Positions 24,577 to 35,000 of a stretch of DNA of 64,000 bases are shown in pieces (the stretch's first letter is position 1; every line of letters starts with the position of its first letter). This stretch comes from Coemansia sp. RSA 487. Lineage: Eukaryota > Kickxellomycota > Kickxellomycetes > Kickxellales > Kickxellaceae. The stretch spans positions 1 to 64,000 of the forward strand of contig JANBRJ010000030.1 in NCBI GenBank assembly GCA_027577595.1, read 5' to 3'. Under the pieces are notes generated by a model. It worked only from the letters and a program-made list of their open reading frames with translations. It did no database searches and was not told where the DNA came from. The position numbers and the translations under genes are program-made.

Positions 24577-27369
24577 CTACAAGTCTGTAGTGGCGGTGCT
24601 GCCGTCGTCGGCGCTGAGGCCGTTGCGGCGCGGGTTTGACTGCAACGAAAGGGGTGGTGACGTCTTGCTGCGGTGCAGCATAGCCATGGGGATAACCGAA
24701 TGGCGCTGAGCGGAAGAGCTGCTAGGGCTTGGGATAGAAGCAGCGGTAGGCGAGGTTACAATAGGCAAAGTGCCACCAGTTTCTTGCTGCATGGACTGGC
24801 GTGGGCTGGTGATAGCACCACGGATAGCAGACCAGTTGGACGCAAAGCTCGAGATGCTAAACCGATTGCTACTACTATTGCTTTGCTTTGCTGCATCGTC
24901 CACAAGCGCTGGTGGCGATTGAGTGTTGTGCGGGGTAGTTTCAGCAATGAATTTGCGCAAGTTGTCCAGCTGACGCACAAGCAGAGCCCGTTCTTCGTCA
25001 GCTTCCGCCAGCTCCATCCGTGTCTTGATGAGAGCGTTCTCGGATTGGCGTGCTTGCGCCTGAGAATCGGCTGCCGTTTCCTGCGCACGCACACGGTCTG
25101 CGTCGACTTTGCGCACCTCCATGCGTAGACGCTCGTTCTCGGCTGCCACTTCTGCGCGCACAGTCTTTACCATGACCAGCTCAGTACGCAGCACCTCCAG
25201 CTCCGCTTGCAGCGATGCCAAGGCATCCCGGTGCGTATCGCTGGTGACGCGCGCGTCATGGAGCTGCTGCTGCAGGGGCTCCAATACCTCGTGGCGCCAA
25301 GCGCTGTCGCCCAGGAGATCCGGCGTGGCTGCTGTCGCGCTAATCGACTTGCGATGGTACATCTGGCCACCAGAATCGGCCCCACTGCGCTTGCATTCGC
25401 AAGACAAGGAGGACTGTGGTGTGGTATGACCGCTATTACCAGTAGCACCGCGATCATTTGTCTGGTGTTGTTGTGCAAGCAGCCCGCCAAACCCTCCCAG
25501 AACTGTTGCCGGCACAGTTGCGACGTCGTCGTCTTCGTCTGGTGTTTGCAGAGATCGGATCATTTGGTCGCGCAGCTCCAATGACCGCTGGTGCTGTACA
25601 TCAGTCATCTCGAGAACGCGCGGACTAATACGTCCGCCATTGCGTGCGCGCGCATACGCTGTTGCAATAACAGTATCGTCGCTGTCAAGGTCATTAACGC
25701 TGTCGTCCGAGTTTGTTGCAACGGATGACGACACCGACACTGCTCCTTTGGATAGAAGAGGCGCCTGTTTACTTCCACCAGCTGGTGTTGATGTTGGTGT
25801 GGTTGCCGTAGATGGCGAGTCCTTGCTCCAAGGCCAGCCGAGGAACTTCATAATTGCGTGGTTTGAAGATGATGACGATGCAGGAACAATCGGGCGTGTA
25901 GAGTCGATGGAGCTGATAGATGCGCTCGGACGGCCCTTTAGCACCACGCCCTGATCCTTGCAGTACTGGCGCTCCAGAGCATCCAGACGGTCCCGCGTGA
26001 CGACGGCGCTAAGGCGCGCAGCCTCTTGAAGCAAGTACCCGGGCCTGTCCTTGGGATTCGCCTCGTCGTCGTACAGCCCGCTATTCAGAACACTCATCGC
26101 TGACTCGAAATCCTCCTGCTGCATAATCTTTTCGGCATTGCGCTGCAGAAGCGCAACTCCGATGCGGATGATCGACTCTGGCGCGCCCTCAGCAACAATG
26201 ACGTCCATGGCACGCAGTACAAAGCTCAGCGGCATTGTGTAAGCAAACAAGGAAAGGAACCATGATGGCACATACATGGCTGGAAGCACGCCATGCGACT
26301 CTAAGTGCGCCATCAGCGTCGGTGCAATCTCCATCGCCAAAGCCTGGAATTGGTACAGCCGCAAGTGCAAACCCGCCATATCCTCAGTAAACATTCCACG
26401 CAGATCATATGTTTCCATTAGTCGCACCAGGACGCAGAACGCAGCGCATTCTCCCATGTTCATTATCAGCGGCCCAATGATGAACCCCAGGCCCTGGCAG
26501 TATCCGACCTCGGCATCGTACAGCGAATACGCCTTGAGGATGCGGAACAGCCGCAGCTGGCCCTCGCCGCCCTCCACTTTGAACACAGGCACTTTGGGGA
26601 ATGTGCGCGTCAGGTCGCGGCGGATCACGCGCTCGTGTGGCGAATACTCCTGAATCAGCTGTGTGTAGACGGTTTGCAAGTACGTGGACCGCGCCTGTGT
26701 CAGCGTTTGCCACACAGGGCCACGGATCCGCCCGGGTATCCCTGCCCTGATTTTGGCCGCCAGATGCAGTGGCGCGCGCTTGCGCAGCCCCTCGGCATCA
26801 TCGATCACCGAGCGCCAGAAATCGCCAGTATCGCCAAGCGCTTCGAGCGACGCCTCCCAGTCGCTTGTGGTTGCATCCAGCTCGTCCATTGTCTTGCTGC
26901 GGAGGAGGAACCCTGGCAATCCGCGTTCGTCGCCCTCTGGGTACACGCGGTAGCTGGTTCTGCTATTCTTCATGGCGCCCTCCTGGTTGCTCTCAATTTC
27001 TTCGTCAGGAACGGTTGCCGACGTAGGCGATCTGATGTCCACCAGGGACCGAAGAGTCTCGCCATCAGCTGTCAAGCCACCGCCTTCGAACGCCACACGC
27101 TTCGGGTCGCTATACAGTAGGTCATTGGCCACTTCTGCTCGTGCAAGCATCAGTACTGCTGCATCTGCTGTTTCGTTTTCTTCATCCGATACTTTTGAGT
27201 CTCTCTTTTGTCGCACGTGTGATGGTGATGGGAGTGGTGGAATAGTGTCGGTAGTATTTAGTGCTGGTAGCTGATGCGGAGCAGTATCTTTGTTGTGTCT
27301 TTGTGCTGGCGTCCGTGGCAAAAGCACTGGCAATTCCAGTGACTGTAAACGCTGGTGTTGGTCTGTCAT
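24577..27369 (-). CDS. TBC-domain Rab GTPase-activating protein with C-terminal coiled coil
   Basis: A 930-residue protein. The TBC domain spans about 209-440, with the arginine finger R255 in IRRDLTRTFP and the glutamine finger Q292 in GYCQG, so catalysis should be intact. The N-terminal 200 residues are disordered. After a Ser/Thr-rich linker there is a coiled coil at about 695-815 (ASLQAELEVLRTELVMVKT and following). This order (disordered region, TBC, coiled coil) resembles Gyp5/Gyl1 and EVI5-type RabGAPs acting on Golgi-to-surface traffic; the target Rab is inferred, not shown. Confidence 0.88.
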   Translation of the reverse strand: MTDQHQRLQSLELPVLLPRTPAQRHNKDTAPHQLPALNTTDTIPPLPSPSHVRQKRDSKVSDEENETADAAVLMLARAEVANDLLYSDPKRVAFEGGGLTADGETLRSLVDIRSPTSATVPDEEIESNQEGAMKNSRTSYRVYPEGDERGLPGFLLRSKTMDELDATTSDWEASLEALGDTGDFWRSVIDDAEGLRKRAPLHLAAKIRAGIPGRIRGPVWQTLTQARSTYLQTVYTQLIQEYSPHERVIRRDLTRTFPKVPVFKVEGGEGQLRLFRILKAYSLYDAEVGYCQGLGFIIGPLIMNMGECAAFCVLVRLMETYDLRGMFTEDMAGLHLRLYQFQALAMEIAPTLMAHLESHGVLPAMYVPSWFLSLFAYTMPLSFVLRAMDVIVAEGAPESIIRIGVALLQRNAEKIMQQEDFESAMSVLNSGLYDDEANPKDRPGYLLQEAARLSAVVTRDRLDALERQYCKDQGVVLKGRPSASISSIDSTRPIVPASSSSSNHAIMKFLGWPWSKDSPSTATTPTSTPAGGSKQAPLLSKGAVSVSSSVATNSDDSVNDLDSDDTVIATAYARARNGGRISPRVLEMTDVQHQRSLELRDQMIRSLQTPDEDDDVATVPATVLGGFGGLLAQQHQTNDRGATGNSGHTTPQSSLSCECKRSGADSGGQMYHRKSISATAATPDLLGDSAWRHEVLEPLQQQLHDARVTSDTHRDALASLQAELEVLRTELVMVKTVRAEVAAENERLRMEVRKVDADRVRAQETAADSQAQARQSENALIKTRMELAEADEERALLVRQLDNLRKFIAETTPHNTQSPPALVDDAAKQSNSSSNRFSISSFASNWSAIRGAITSPRQSMQQETGGTLPIVTSPTAASIPSPSSSSAQRHSVIPMAMLHRSKTSPPLSLQSNPRRNGLSADDGSTATTDL

Positions 27370-28354
27370 ATTTGATCCTTTATATGAAAAAAAGAGAGAA
27401 AGGAGAAAAAGTCAAAGTAGTAGAATAGTATGCTAAAAATGCGAAAAGGAGAAAAGAAAGTTGGTTTGCCTACTTTTCAGTGTATAGGAAAAATACAATT
27501 AGTGGTTTGTGTAATCTTTAAGAAAAAAGCCACTCCATACTTTTCATGCCCTTTTCTGTGGTTTGTTGTTATTTTCAGACCATTGGTGAGGGGGAGGGAC
27601 CAAAACATGGTGTCTGAGCGGGGGAGTGGAGGCAGGTTGCAAACAAATATATGTAAATCCTTTCTCTCGTCACAAAACAAGTCCTCGTGGGTTATTTTTT
27701 TTCAGAGAGGAGAGAATCAAAGAGGTTTCTTCTTACCAAAGGGGTTTTGCGGCTCAACAGGCGCATTCACTAAATGCTCTTGCGTATTTTTCCAAATAAA
27801 AATAAGAGATAAATTCAATTACAAGTGGGGGCTCCTCGCTTTCCATAGTATCCAGGGCGCGAAGCTTGTTTACTTTATGTATTATTTAATGTCATTTTGA
27901 TCGGGTTGTTACTAGAATTACTTTCATTGCCAATTCTAAATATAGAAGCTGTCAGTTCAAACATTACATTGCATACGTTGTCACAGCTGGGCAAATATAG
28001 AAGGATGTCATATGTAGAGAGCGTGATGCAAAAAGCACACTATCTCCCAAATCTTCTTTTGGAAGATAAGCTGCTGCTGCTGCAATCAATCCTCCAGCCC
28101 CACTGTTGGCTGTTCCAAACCAGCACATTCTTTTAGCGAGTAATGCTGTGGTGCAGAAGAAATGGCAAAATGAGAGAGGGTTTAGGTTGCACAGACACAA
28201 ATGCCACATTCTGACTCTGTGTGCGATTTCCTTCCCCATAAGGATTCAAAATGTGTTCAAAGGTATATCAGCTAAAAATAAAAATCCTGGAAAAACTAGT
28301 CTTGCTACTACATTTTTCACTAATTGCCATTTCATCATTAAAAAAAGAAGAGGA
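27370..28354. other. Intergenic, divergent promoters
   Basis: No gene that I can support. An open plus-strand frame at 27430-27900 has a low-complexity, non-protein-like composition. The region must hold the promoters of the TBC gene (leftward) and the FAM32A-like gene (rightward). Confidence 0.4.
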
Positions 28355-28666
28355 ATGCCTGACGAATACGACTACGGCGTCGTCCACGGCTCACTCAAGC
28401 TCAAGAAGCCCAAGGGGCTGTTCAAAAAGACCACAAAGAAATTGAGAAAGCCAAAGTCCAAGAAACAGCCAGCAAAGACCGACAATGCAAGCAGCATAGC
28501 TAAAACCGAGGCTGAGAAGCGGTTCGACGATATGAAAAAGAAGCGTAAGCTTGAGCACATTGAACGGTTGGCTGAAAAGTCATTCGGAGATAGGGTTAAA
28601 GAATTCAACGAGAAATTGGAGCGCACACCCGAGCATAACGATGTGCCCAAGGTTGGTCCAGGCTAA
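28355..28666 (+). CDS. FAM32A-like nuclear protein
   Basis: 103 residues: MPDEYDYGVVHGSLKLK, a lysine-rich middle (KKTTKKLRKPKSKK), then the conserved FAM32A end TEAEKRFDDMKKKR and KSFGDRVKEFNEKLERTPEH. Animal FAM32A is a small nuclear protein seen in the late spliceosome, where its C-terminus stabilises the exon junction; that role is inferred here by homology. The start is placed at ATG 28355 because the conserved domain begins there. Stops 61 bp from the convergent TFB2 gene. Confidence 0.9.
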   Translation: MPDEYDYGVVHGSLKLKKPKGLFKKTTKKLRKPKSKKQPAKTDNASSIAKTEAEKRFDDMKKKRKLEHIERLAEKSFGDRVKEFNEKLERTPEHNDVPKVGPG

Positions 28667-28727
28667 CAAGAATATCCATATTACTTTTTATTTCGGTATA
28701 ATAATAAAACATGTACTTTTGCAATTT

Positions 28728-30203
28728 TCAAGCTGATGGCGATTGTGCCACCGCAGTCGTACTAGATGCACTGGTATTGCTGCGCTGGTTTCGTACAATC
28801 TCGACGATCTTTGCATGGCCCGCACGAGTGACAACCAGTTGCATTTTTTCTGTATTGGCCCACAGAATGACACCAATGTCCTGGGCATACCTGAAGACGC
28901 GCTCAAACTCCGACTTGTGGTTAAAGTCCTTGTAAAAGTGTGCGTGCACCGGATGCAAGCGGTTGCGTTCGCGTTCCCACAGCCGCACTTGGTCTGTGAC
29001 AGTCATTGGTAGGACAGGCATTTTTCCGTGCATTTGCGGATGCGCGTTGGTTGTCAGAAATGTGATGATTTGATCAGCAGTGATCCCATGGCTGATTGCG
29101 CTACGGATGCTCTCGCGCGTCAGTGCGCCTGTCACAAAGTTTGGGAACCGATTGACCAAGTGCACAAACAGATTTAGGATGGCTATCTGGAGCGGCGAGC
29201 TTGTATATGCGTACAGTCGGCAATTCGTTTCCAGAATAATGTACCCCGATTCGCTGGGCACCGCCATTTCACCGATATCTGCCGATTTGGACAAAGGCTT
29301 GGCACTGGAGCTGCTGGTGGTCGAACCTGTTGTTGCAGCTGACCCACTTGTCAAAGACGTTATCAGATGCGTCGGATAGAACCGGCGTGCCGCGCCATCC
29401 AAGTACAAGAGTCCGAAGTCGCACAGCTCGCTAAGCATTCTGCGTTGGTTCTTTGTAAGCGCTTCGGTCGAGTACTGCTGTGCAGGCTGCAAACTAACGA
29501 GCTGGAACAAGAAATTAAGGACCTCCACCACATCCATGTCTTGCATTTCCGCAAGTCGTAGATACTGAAGAAGCACTGTCCATACTTGTGAAACCGGATC
29601 TTGTAGTAAGAACTGGAACCCACTGTTGCTGATCCTTAATCCTTCATTGTTACTTTCGTCCATAAGGTGGGACATTTTGAGGATGCCACGTACGCTTTCC
29701 GAAGGAGGAGCAACTTCTGCTGATTGCCCAACCATAAAGTGAAGGATGCTTTCCCATCGCTCGTTTGCATACCGGGCGAGCCATGATGCTGTGACGCGCG
29801 GGTCGCGTGGTCCCCTGTACAGGATACCAAAGCTACCAAAGTCTCCACCGCCCGTCAGTGCATTTCTCAGCTGTTCGCGGAATATTGGGTTAAGAGATAC
29901 CATGTTCTTTTCTTCGACTAGGATTTGCAGCTTGCGTAGTTGGTGGATTTTGGATTTCACAGTTCTTTGGTGGTTTGGTTTGGCCCATTGGTGCATGTCG
30001 TGGAGCTGGAGCGGTGAATCCAAGTACAACATCGATATTATCAGCTGTTTACCCACTGTTGATAAAAGTCGAAAGATTGCAAGGCATGCGGCAGGGTTAG
30101 AGAATACTCGTCGGATAAACTGTGTTGGCAGAGACTCTAGGTATTCTGCTATCGTTAGTCGAAACTCATCCTCGCTTCCAATTAGAGCTGGTGTTGAAGT
30201 CAT
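28728..30203 (-). CDS. TFB2: TFIIH core subunit Tfb2 (p52)
   Basis: The 491-residue TFIIH subunit anchors and stimulates the XPB/Ssl2 ATPase in transcription initiation and nucleotide excision repair. Family segments include EYLESLPTQFIRRVF near the start, LLYLDSPLQLHDMHQW-type helices, the central YIILETNCRLYAYTSSPLQ block and the C-terminal HAHFYKDFNHKSEFERVFRY and GVILWANTEKMQLVV region that binds Tfb5. A Ser/Thr/Gly insert lies at about 280-305. Length matches the family (about 460-515). Start ATG 30203 is followed directly by conserved sequence. Divergent from the TFC6-like gene across a 263-bp gap. Confidence 0.95.
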   Translation of the reverse strand: MTSTPALIGSEDEFRLTIAEYLESLPTQFIRRVFSNPAACLAIFRLLSTVGKQLIISMLYLDSPLQLHDMHQWAKPNHQRTVKSKIHQLRKLQILVEEKNMVSLNPIFREQLRNALTGGGDFGSFGILYRGPRDPRVTASWLARYANERWESILHFMVGQSAEVAPPSESVRGILKMSHLMDESNNEGLRISNSGFQFLLQDPVSQVWTVLLQYLRLAEMQDMDVVEVLNFLFQLVSLQPAQQYSTEALTKNQRRMLSELCDFGLLYLDGAARRFYPTHLITSLTSGSAATTGSTTSSSSAKPLSKSADIGEMAVPSESGYIILETNCRLYAYTSSPLQIAILNLFVHLVNRFPNFVTGALTRESIRSAISHGITADQIITFLTTNAHPQMHGKMPVLPMTVTDQVRLWERERNRLHPVHAHFYKDFNHKSEFERVFRYAQDIGVILWANTEKMQLVVTRAGHAKIVEIVRNQRSNTSASSTTAVAQSPSA

Positions 30204-30466
30204 TGTCAAATTAATACAGAATGTTAAAGAGTAGTTTTTGAAAAAGAAAAAATAATAACCAAAGGCGATTTTTCTTTTGTGTTTTTGATCAAAGTTGGGC
30301 AGTATCACCACCTCTGCGTCTAAAAGCTTGTGGGTATTTTAATAAAAGATAAAAGCGAACGCGTCAAAATTTCTTTTTTTTTTCTTTTCTTTTCTTGTTA
30401 TTGTTGAAATTGTGAATTTTGTTATGCTCTATCTTGTATTAAAAAAACTACTTTTTTACTTTGATC

Positions 30467-32761
30467 ATGTCACCCAATCCAACAAGCACTGAGGAAGTGC
30501 CTCGGCGAAAGCGCGGAAGACCAAGAAAGGACCCAAGCGATATGTCTGTGCGGAAGCCTAGCAGAGGCAGAGGAAGGGGCAGAGGAAGGGGCAGGGAGAG
30601 AGGCAGGGGACGTGGGGGTAAAAGTCAATCGCCAACAACAAATAGAGAACTAGCGAATGGATCAGAATCCGAGTACTCTGACAAAAACAACGATAGCGAA
30701 CCCATTGAGCCTCCACCAGTTCGTATTGGCGCCAAACGCGGAAGAAAGCCCAAAGTAAAAATAGAATCACTAGTAGAAGGAGAAGGAAAGGGAGGAGAAG
30801 GAGAAGGAGAAGAGGAACTAGATCATGCAAGAGCACCAGATGTACCATGGGCTTCGCAACAGAGAGCCGCCATCCAGCGTAAAGTTTCAACGTTAACAAA
30901 GACGCAGGAGAAACGTAGATGCATATGGAGCGGTCCGCCGGATCTGCTGGATTTGGGTCGGAAGGATCCATTACCCACGCGTAGCACAAATTGTATCGAC
31001 CTGGCCACCGACGAAGCTGTCTGGAACACGTTACGCGAAACACAGCCTGCCGTTGCTGATATCGATTTGGAACCAAATGCATTGAAAGTACGCGAATACA
31101 TCGGTGGTATCAATTTTGCTGAAGCAGATAAAAGCACTGAGGCTGCCGCGCCCCTATCGCTAGTACTCAGTGACAAAAGCCCAGAATACCAAGGGAGCGA
31201 CAACACCGGCGAAATTGTAGAAATTGATCCGCTTTGCGCAGCACATCGGTTCGAGACGCCCGGCAACAGAGGCTGGATAGCCAACGTTAAGCAATCGGTG
31301 CTGAGCATCGACTGGGCGCCCCAGCGACATCAGCAGGGACCGCGAGACACCGGTACCATAAATACAGACTATATAGCTGTTGGTGGGCTGGGCGTGGGCT
31401 CCGAGGGGACCGACAGTATGAGCCAATTGTACTTGGAACGCGACAAGCATCCAAAACCTGGCGCTATACAGATATGGGCCGTCCACACGGATCCGATGAC
31501 AAAGCAGGCGACCAAGGAAGAGTCATGTAAACTGGACATGCTTCTATTGCATACCTTTGGCCGCTGTCTCATGCTCAAATGGTGCCCCATCAGCATTCCA
31601 CAAAGCGAAACAGAGACTGGCAATGTGAAACTCATCGGATACCTGGCGGCTATCTTTGGCGATGGATATCTCCGCGTTTGCGCTGTCCCTCACCCGCATT
31701 TTCTGCGCAAAGATACAAGCCCCAGCAGTATTGCTGTGTCGATGTACTGGCCACGAGAAAAATCGCTCCTGCAGGTGCGTGCACCGCGTGGTATCTTTAC
31801 ATCCATCGACTGGGCGTGCGCCGACCTGGTTGTCGCCTGCACGTCCAAGGGTGCAATCACAGTATGGCCGCTGGGGCCTTGCGTCACGGATGGATCGCCC
31901 CACAAGGAGAAGGATACGAATGTTTATCCGATTCTGAACCAGACTGCCCATTCAGGCCCAATATCCCTGGTCAACGCTATTAGTGTTGCATACTTGTCGC
32001 CCTTGAGCAACCGCCAGGCAGAGTTCACAAAGATAAGCGTTGCCAATGTGCAAATATTCACCACAGGCAGTGACGGGCGACTCTATAGGACGCTTCTGGG
32101 ACTACAGTCGCGCCAGCGACACCCATTGATGCGGTTCCCTGGACGTATGTATTCAGGCGCAGTGTTTTGGCCCACGCGATCCTTCTTGCTCCCCGATATA
32201 AACAACAGTGCACGTATATTCAACGAGTCTGTATTAACGCAGCTGACAGATCCCGTAGGGGTTTCTTTACTCGACCACTACAGCTACGACCCTGACGCAG
32301 ATGTGGTTTCCGTCAAAAGAAGAGCTGACCAGAACGTCTTGCCGTGGAATTCTGATCTCGATTTGCATATTGTGAACTGCTACCATTTCGATAGCACTTT
32401 ACTGCAGATGGCGTCATCGGAATTCCATTCCTTTGTTGCAATGGTTTCGGCTAATGGACAAGTGGTTTTACAGAACGCTGAGTATTCCAGATTCACCCGG
32501 CGGGGAAGCATATTTCACCGCATCGTGTATGAGCTGGCCTGGGACCACGAGGCCGAGCGCCTAGTCTGCTACAGAGGGTGGTGCTTCTGTAATTTGCCAG
32601 TGAAGAAGGGAATGGCTGGCGAGTTTGGCATATTCCCAGTCCAAGTGGCCGTGCAAGCTTGTGCGTGGTCGCGTAATCCGTTATCGTCTGCGTGGATGGC
32701 TTCTGCGGGAGCCAACGGTTTGCTTAGAATAGAGAATGTTTCTAGACTTCCCTACATTTGA
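30467..32761 (+). CDS. TFC6: TFIIIC WD40 subunit, Tfc6/GTF3C2-like
   Basis: 764 residues. The N-terminus has two AT-hook motifs (RKRGRPRKD and KRGRKPKV) around an Arg-Gly repeat (RGRGRGRGRERGRG) and an acidic Gly/Glu stretch. From about 260 on it has WD40-like beta-propeller repeats: SVLSIDWAPQ, LMLKWCPIS, FTSIDWACADLVVACTSKGA, ITVWPLGP and IFTTGSDGRLYRTLLG. AT hook plus propeller is the layout of the tau-91 subunit of TFIIIC, which assists binding to the B box of Pol III genes. Paralogous WD proteins are the main alternative. The first ATG of the frame is 30467. Confidence 0.72.
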   Translation: MSPNPTSTEEVPRRKRGRPRKDPSDMSVRKPSRGRGRGRGRGRERGRGRGGKSQSPTTNRELANGSESEYSDKNNDSEPIEPPPVRIGAKRGRKPKVKIESLVEGEGKGGEGEGEEELDHARAPDVPWASQQRAAIQRKVSTLTKTQEKRRCIWSGPPDLLDLGRKDPLPTRSTNCIDLATDEAVWNTLRETQPAVADIDLEPNALKVREYIGGINFAEADKSTEAAAPLSLVLSDKSPEYQGSDNTGEIVEIDPLCAAHRFETPGNRGWIANVKQSVLSIDWAPQRHQQGPRDTGTINTDYIAVGGLGVGSEGTDSMSQLYLERDKHPKPGAIQIWAVHTDPMTKQATKEESCKLDMLLLHTFGRCLMLKWCPISIPQSETETGNVKLIGYLAAIFGDGYLRVCAVPHPHFLRKDTSPSSIAVSMYWPREKSLLQVRAPRGIFTSIDWACADLVVACTSKGAITVWPLGPCVTDGSPHKEKDTNVYPILNQTAHSGPISLVNAISVAYLSPLSNRQAEFTKISVANVQIFTTGSDGRLYRTLLGLQSRQRHPLMRFPGRMYSGAVFWPTRSFLLPDINNSARIFNESVLTQLTDPVGVSLLDHYSYDPDADVVSVKRRADQNVLPWNSDLDLHIVNCYHFDSTLLQMASSEFHSFVAMVSANGQVVLQNAEYSRFTRRGSIFHRIVYELAWDHEAERLVCYRGWCFCNLPVKKGMAGEFGIFPVQVAVQACAWSRNPLSSAWMASAGANGLLRIENVSRLPYI

Positions 32762-33133
32762 AGTTTTTCTTTAATTGTTTTTGCTGTTTGTATATTTGAC
32801 AAAGAGAGAGAAAAAAAAAAGTCAAGCCATCGGTTATGCAAAAAAAAAAAATACCAGAAAAATGTAAAATGTCAATGTCCAAAAAAAGATAATATGACGC
32901 TCGTTTTGATGAGAACGATTTGCTTATTGGTGCAGGTTGCATTACAGCCTATCACTTGTACGTGTTGAATATGACTGAGATATTCCCATTGGTCTTTTTT
33001 GTGTAATGTAAGAAGAGTACAGTAAAAATAAAAAAGATGAACAAGTGCGGAATTCTTTTTCTTTTTCAGTTTATTATATATATTCTGTATAGATATAAAA
33101 TAGTACTATTCTTTTACCCGAGTTTATTATAAA
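32762..33133. other. Intergenic, promoter of the Zn2Cys6 gene
   Basis: No gene seen. AT-rich, with TATA-like runs near 33075-33105 before the ATG at 33134. Confidence 0.4.
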
Positions 33134-34668
33134 ATGCAACATCCGGACAACAACTACTACCAGCAACCACAACAACAACAACAACAGCAGCAGCAGCAAG
33201 TGCCGTTGATGATATCTGTTGGTTCGCCAACCACAAGCTTTAACTTGGCTCAACAACCACCACAGCATCTTGTTCGGTACCGCCACTCTTGCGAGCACTG
33301 TAGGTAAGCCATATATTCATATATTCCCATCACGTATGGAGCAATCGTAACATGTGATTGTCAATAAATATGGATATACACAATGAATGGATTTTGCTTT
33401 TTTTTTTTAGAAGACGAAAGATAAAGTGTAGCGGCACTAGGCCGATATGCGACCACTGTTTACGGCGTGGAATTCAATGCATATACAAGCCATTAGCACG
33501 GACCCCACGACGCACAGTATCCACAGGATCCGGAGGAGGAAGCACGCAACAAAGCGCCAGCCCACTCCATAACCATGGAGTTCAACCGATATCCATTCCG
33601 ACATCTGGTGCTACCTTTTTGTCACCGTTAGCGTCATCCTCGTATTTACATACCCATACAGACATAGCCAGCGCACCTGCGTTCCATTCAATGTCTCCGC
33701 TTCTAGGATACGGCATTCCCCTCAACAGCGGCGCCAAGACACAACAGCAAAGAAACGAATTTAATGGAAGTTTGCCCAAATCCCTACGTTCTCCAGCTCC
33801 CGCTATCCCATCACATATGTACAATGGCGGCGTGGCACCGAGCAATATACCGGTACAATCGCCTTTAGTGTACGGGTCGTTTAACAGCGACATGGGTGGT
33901 ACACCTGGAAGCTTTACGTCGATACAAAGTGATTTCTCCGATACTTCGCCATCGCAACCGAGTTTCAGCTTCAACCAAGTGCCGGTGACCCCAACAAAAA
34001 CATCGTCTTCAGCAGATACAACGGGAATGGTGGGATCCAGCGGGTTTCTTGGTGGTTTGCAAATGGATGATCCGGCGATACAACAGAGTACATCAATATA
34101 CGATTTCCAGATCCCCATGGAGCTTACAACAACCACAGGTTCGTTCAATTCGGGTCAGCACCAAATGGATATGACATTTACAAACCAAGGGTCGATGGGA
34201 TTCAGCCTGCCTAATCATTTTAATGCGATGTCGGCAACGTTGGGTGGTGGACCGTTAGATAACGGGTTGTCTGAATCGGAGAGCAATAGACATGAGCGCA
34301 AGACAACGGGCGACTCGGCTGACAGTATTTCTAGCATGCCACTTCTCGAGAGATCGGCAATGGGGGGAGAAGGACGGTCTGGCTATGCAGGCGCCAACAA
34401 ACCCAATTCCGGTGGTGGCGGTATATCTGATGAAATACTAAGCTATTACTTTTCAACACAACAGCAACAGCAACAGCCACTACATCATGGATACGTCGCT
34501 GGTAGTAGTAGTAGTAGTAGTAGTAGTACAGCTGTCAGTGGAATAGCGCCTGGATTGACAATATACCAGCATACTAGTGGATCGCCGTCAGTTGCAAACA
34601 ACACCACAGCATCCAGAAGAAACAATGCTGCTGGTAGTAGTAGGTATGACATCAAGAAGCAGCGATAA
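33134..34668 (+). CDS. Zn2Cys6 transcription factor, two exons
   Basis: Exon 1 is 33134-33303 and exon 2 is 33411-34668, separated by a 107-nt intron (GTAAGC to a poly-T tract and TTTAG). Joined, they give 475 residues. The intron splits the zinc cluster after its second cysteine: C53-x2-C56-x6-C63-x6-C70-x2-C73-x6-C80, a perfect fungal binuclear zinc motif with a basic RRRKIK segment. The N-terminus is Gln-rich (Q run 13-22). The rest is Ser/Gly/Gln-rich, with a Ser run near residue 420 encoded by an AGT repeat. I see no fungal-specific middle-homology domain. Targets unknown. Confidence 0.88.
33304..33410 (+). other. Spliceosomal intron in the Zn2Cys6 gene
   Basis: Donor GTAAGC at 33304 and acceptor TTTTTTTTAG ending at 33410. 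Splicing restores the cysteine spacing exactly, which proves the intron. Confidence 0.9.
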
Positions 34669-34820
34669 AAAGACATTTGGGTTCTAGGCTTTTTTAATTG
34701 ATCCGAAAAAGGCTCGCTTTTCTTTCATTCTGTATCCAAAAGATTCGCCCTAATCCCAATCCATGTAAATAGAAAGAAGATATTGCAAGCAGGAGTAGGG
34801 TGTGAGATAAAAAGGCAAGG

Positions 34821-34948
34821 TATATAAAACGCGGCAAACAGCAAAACGACAAGAGAAGAAAGATCGTAAAACTGCAGTCTTTTTTTCTTTTTCTTTTTCT
34901 TGTTCTTGTTCTTGTTCTTGTTCTTGTTCTTGTTCTTGTTCTTGTTCT
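34821..34948 (+). promoter_or_regulatory. TATA box and (TTCTTG)n leader of 6-phosphogluconolactonase
   Basis: TATATAAA at 34821-34828, then a (TTCTTG) hexamer repeat of nearly nine units at 34897-34948 in the probable 5' UTR, 52 bp before the ATG. The repeat makes a long pyrimidine-rich leader. Confidence 0.55.
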
Positions 34949-35000
34949 GCTCTTAGTTTTATACCAAAGCTCAATCTTTTCTCCTTCGTATTTATTAACC

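Noticed and set aside
27430-27900. 156-codon plus-strand ORF between the TBC and FAM32A-like genes
   Set aside because: Low-complexity, Phe/Lys-rich translation of promoter DNA with no motif.
34897-34948. CRISPR-like or other functional tandem array
   Set aside because: The TTCTTG repeat is a simple hexamer microsatellite without spacers, in a 5' leader.
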